A stretch of DNA of 64,000 bases from contig CP093830.1 in the NCBI GenBank assembly GCA_033063855.1, forward strand, positions 11,222,854-11,286,853, read 5' to 3'. Position numbers and translations under genes: made by a program. Shown in pieces: positions 62,095-64,000 of the stretch; position 1 is the stretch's first letter, and every line of letters begins with the position of its first letter. The notes beneath the pieces are model-generated. The model was not told where the DNA came from and ran no database searches. It saw only the letters and a program-made list of their open reading frames with translations. The DNA is from Smittia aterrima (taxonomy: Eukaryota > Arthropoda > Insecta > Diptera > Chironomidae).

Positions 62095-62361
62095 GAAGCT
62101 TTGAGAGCTTTCAGTGAATTAAAGTGAAAAAGAAAACTGTTGCAAGTGAATAAATTTTTTGAAAGTTGAAATTTCAAGAATTATTTAAAGGAAAAAAATT
62201 ATGTTTTGTGATTAAAACAAGGACGAAAGATAGTTCAGTGAAAAATTTAGAAACTCAAAAAGAAAAATTGTTAACGATTAAATTCAAATCAAGTTCAAAA
62301 GGAAAAGGATTAAAAAAACAGGCGTGACGCAGAGGAATTAAGACCACGATCATTGCATAAG
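62063..62361 (+). other. probable non-coding first exon of a gene to the right
   Basis: Downstream of the Inr/DPE pair is an A-rich, ATG-poor stretch (one short upstream frame at 62201) typical of an insect 5' UTR. It ends at a possible donor AAG|GTACAA at 62362. No coding exon appears before the window ends, so the gene's identity is unknown. Confidence 0.35.
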
Positions 62362-64000
62362 GTACAACAAACCGCGAAGCCCGACACCGTCAATTGCATT
62401 AGGCAACAACCCCGCAAAGACAAAAAACTCGATCCATTGTAAAATGTTTTCGAAAACACCAAAAACAATAAATTTCCGATTGAGTTCTTTTCTTTCTTCT
62501 TGTTTGGATGGAACCCCTCGACGGTGGCTTATGCGATTGTTTAATGTTCGCTACAACACACACACTCGTTGCGTCATAATTAAAGCATAAATTAATGCGC
62601 CTTCTTTCGCCTCTTTTTTGCTAAAGATTTCATGTCTCAGCGACCACGAAACAATTGAGTCAAAGCGGAGAATTCATCATGAATGGAAATATTTTGATGT
62701 TTTAAGTAAAAGAACAGGCGATGAAAGAGACTTGCAACATGCATTGAACTTGTTCCTCGAGAAAACGCAAAACTTGTGCATCGACTTTGAAAAGCCGGGG
62801 CAGAGAAAAGTTTTTCTTCGTTTGGCGAAGTCAAACTTTCACAATAAATGCGCGATTTCAAATTGTTTATGTTAAGAGTTGTAAAGAGAGCTCATCATAA
62901 AGATTTCATGCTGATTAACGTTACAGCTATGATATAACATTTCGATATTGCTCAATTTTTGTCGCTGAAGCGTCAATGAGTTTGATAAAAATCCAAGGAA
63001 AATGTTTGAAGCGTGAAATGGAAAATTTCAATTTTTCTTTCAAGGAAATAATTTTTTTTCCTTCCTTAATAAAGTTTTGCTCTGACCCATTAACTTCAGT
63101 CTTATTGTTGTCAACAACTTGGATCTTCCGGAATTGTACTGACGGAAATATGAATCCGTCGACATGCATTTCAACCAACGAGCGATCGCATCTTGTTGTT
63201 TCATAGCTCAAGGTCTCTGAGATCCAACAAAGAACTATTTGAATTGATTGAATTTAGATTAATGTAACAACATACATTGTTGAAGCGCTTACATAATTAA
63301 AACTTGACTCAGAACGCCCTCCGCTCATACAACATATCGACAGCAACAATCGCCATTCTTTGAAAATTGAATTTCCCTTTATTTTGAATCGATCGCAAAA
63401 AAAAAGAGTAAACAGCAGTCGATTGAATCATGGGCAAGAAAAAAGAGAAACGCACTTGAATTCAGCAACAAGAACAAAGTGATCGATCGATCATTTGCAG
63501 AGTTAAAAAAAGTTTGGGCACACGCTCGTTCAAAGACAATCGGTCGAGGGAAAAGTGAGAATTACTCAACAACGAATAAATCGATCGTGAATCCGGTCGA
63601 TGTCTGAACTCGCGCTGCTTCGATTTCTTTTCCACATTTTTTGCATAACTCAAGAAAAAAACAACAACTTCGATGTCTCGTGTCTCTTCTTGCAGTTTTA
63701 TCTCGAGTTTTGATCTAGGGAAAGACGAGAACATTGAGGTGCCGTTAGCAGCCAATCTAAGCGAGAATACCGCAAGAAACAGAAATAAAACATTCTGATA
63801 AGTTAGAGCAGTTGACAAAGGATTTTCTTTTATGAATTCGCAGAGAAGTCATTCAATGTTTGAGTTAAGAAATTTTGATAGAAACCCTTGATTACGTGTT
63901 TGCGAAATTGTTTGCTTAACAATGTTAAACCCTCGAGCGAGCACATGACATTAAAATTGTGTCAAATATGAAACAGTTCTTTCTTTCTTCTTACTCCGGA
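62362..64000. other. right-edge interval, probably intron
   Basis: No supported exon. Open frames at 62618-62875 (plus) and 63462-63818 (minus) were examined and not accepted. It may be the first intron of the gene starting at 62063. Confidence 0.35.

Noticed and set aside
62618..62875. 85-codon plus-strand open frame near the right edge
   Set aside because: No domain and no convincing splice signals; overlapped by an equally long minus-strand frame.
63462..63818. Minus-strand open frame with a hydrophobic, signal-peptide-like start
   Set aside because: The first codon is TTG, not ATG. No donor or downstream exon could be matched, and the rest shows no family.
1..64000. Transposons, CRISPR arrays, prophage or other mobile systems
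   Set aside because: No transposase, reverse transcriptase, terminal repeats or spaced direct repeats were seen; the window is ordinary nuclear animal DNA.

Overview
This is a stretch of an AT-rich, gene-dense animal nuclear genome. Introns are GT-AG and mostly 50-250 bp, genes lie on both strands, and several gene pairs are head-to-head or tail-to-tail. The gene set points to an insect: a Brn-3 type POU gene matching acj6, dishevelled, hobbit, a Socs16D-like SOCS protein and a two-WW MAGI without a guanylate kinase domain. The general character suggests a compact dipteran, perhaps a lower fly such as a midge, but that lineage call is inference. I saw no recognisable transposon, tRNA or CRISPR array.

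Left part (1-24 kb): the 3' end of a WD-repeat protein resembling TFIIIC subunit 2 (+); a six-exon claudin/PMP22-superfamily four-pass membrane protein with a 3.8 kb intron (+); hobbit/BLTP2, a giant lipid-transfer bridge protein (-); a Tctex-type dynein light chain (+, head-to-head with hobbit); a SOCS6/7-class protein (+); the ERAD ubiquitin-conjugating enzyme UBE2G2 (-); and NOP58 (+, head-to-head with UBE2G2). NOP58 is the core protein of box C/D snoRNPs, and its introns appear to carry at least four snoRNAs: one H/ACA and three C/D. Two of the C/D copies are paralogs, and one of these sits in an intron of the 3' UTR.

Middle part (24-50 kb): the developmental gene acj6, with eight coding exons spread over 12.5 kb. 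It is flanked by 7 kb upstream and 6.5 kb downstream of gene-free DNA, probably regulatory. Its reading frame ends at a TGA followed by C. The same frame continues for 13 codons into a peptide ending GFGY, which makes it a readthrough candidate.

Right part (50-64 kb): dishevelled (-), with a Zip3/RNF212-like meiotic RING gene nested in one of its introns on the opposite strand; glucose-6-phosphate isomerase (-); MAGI (+); and at 62.06 kb an Inr plus DPE core promoter with a probable non-coding first exon of a gene lying beyond the right edge.

All exon models were assembled by hand from splice signals, reading phase and remembered family sequence. Every listed join keeps the frame open.
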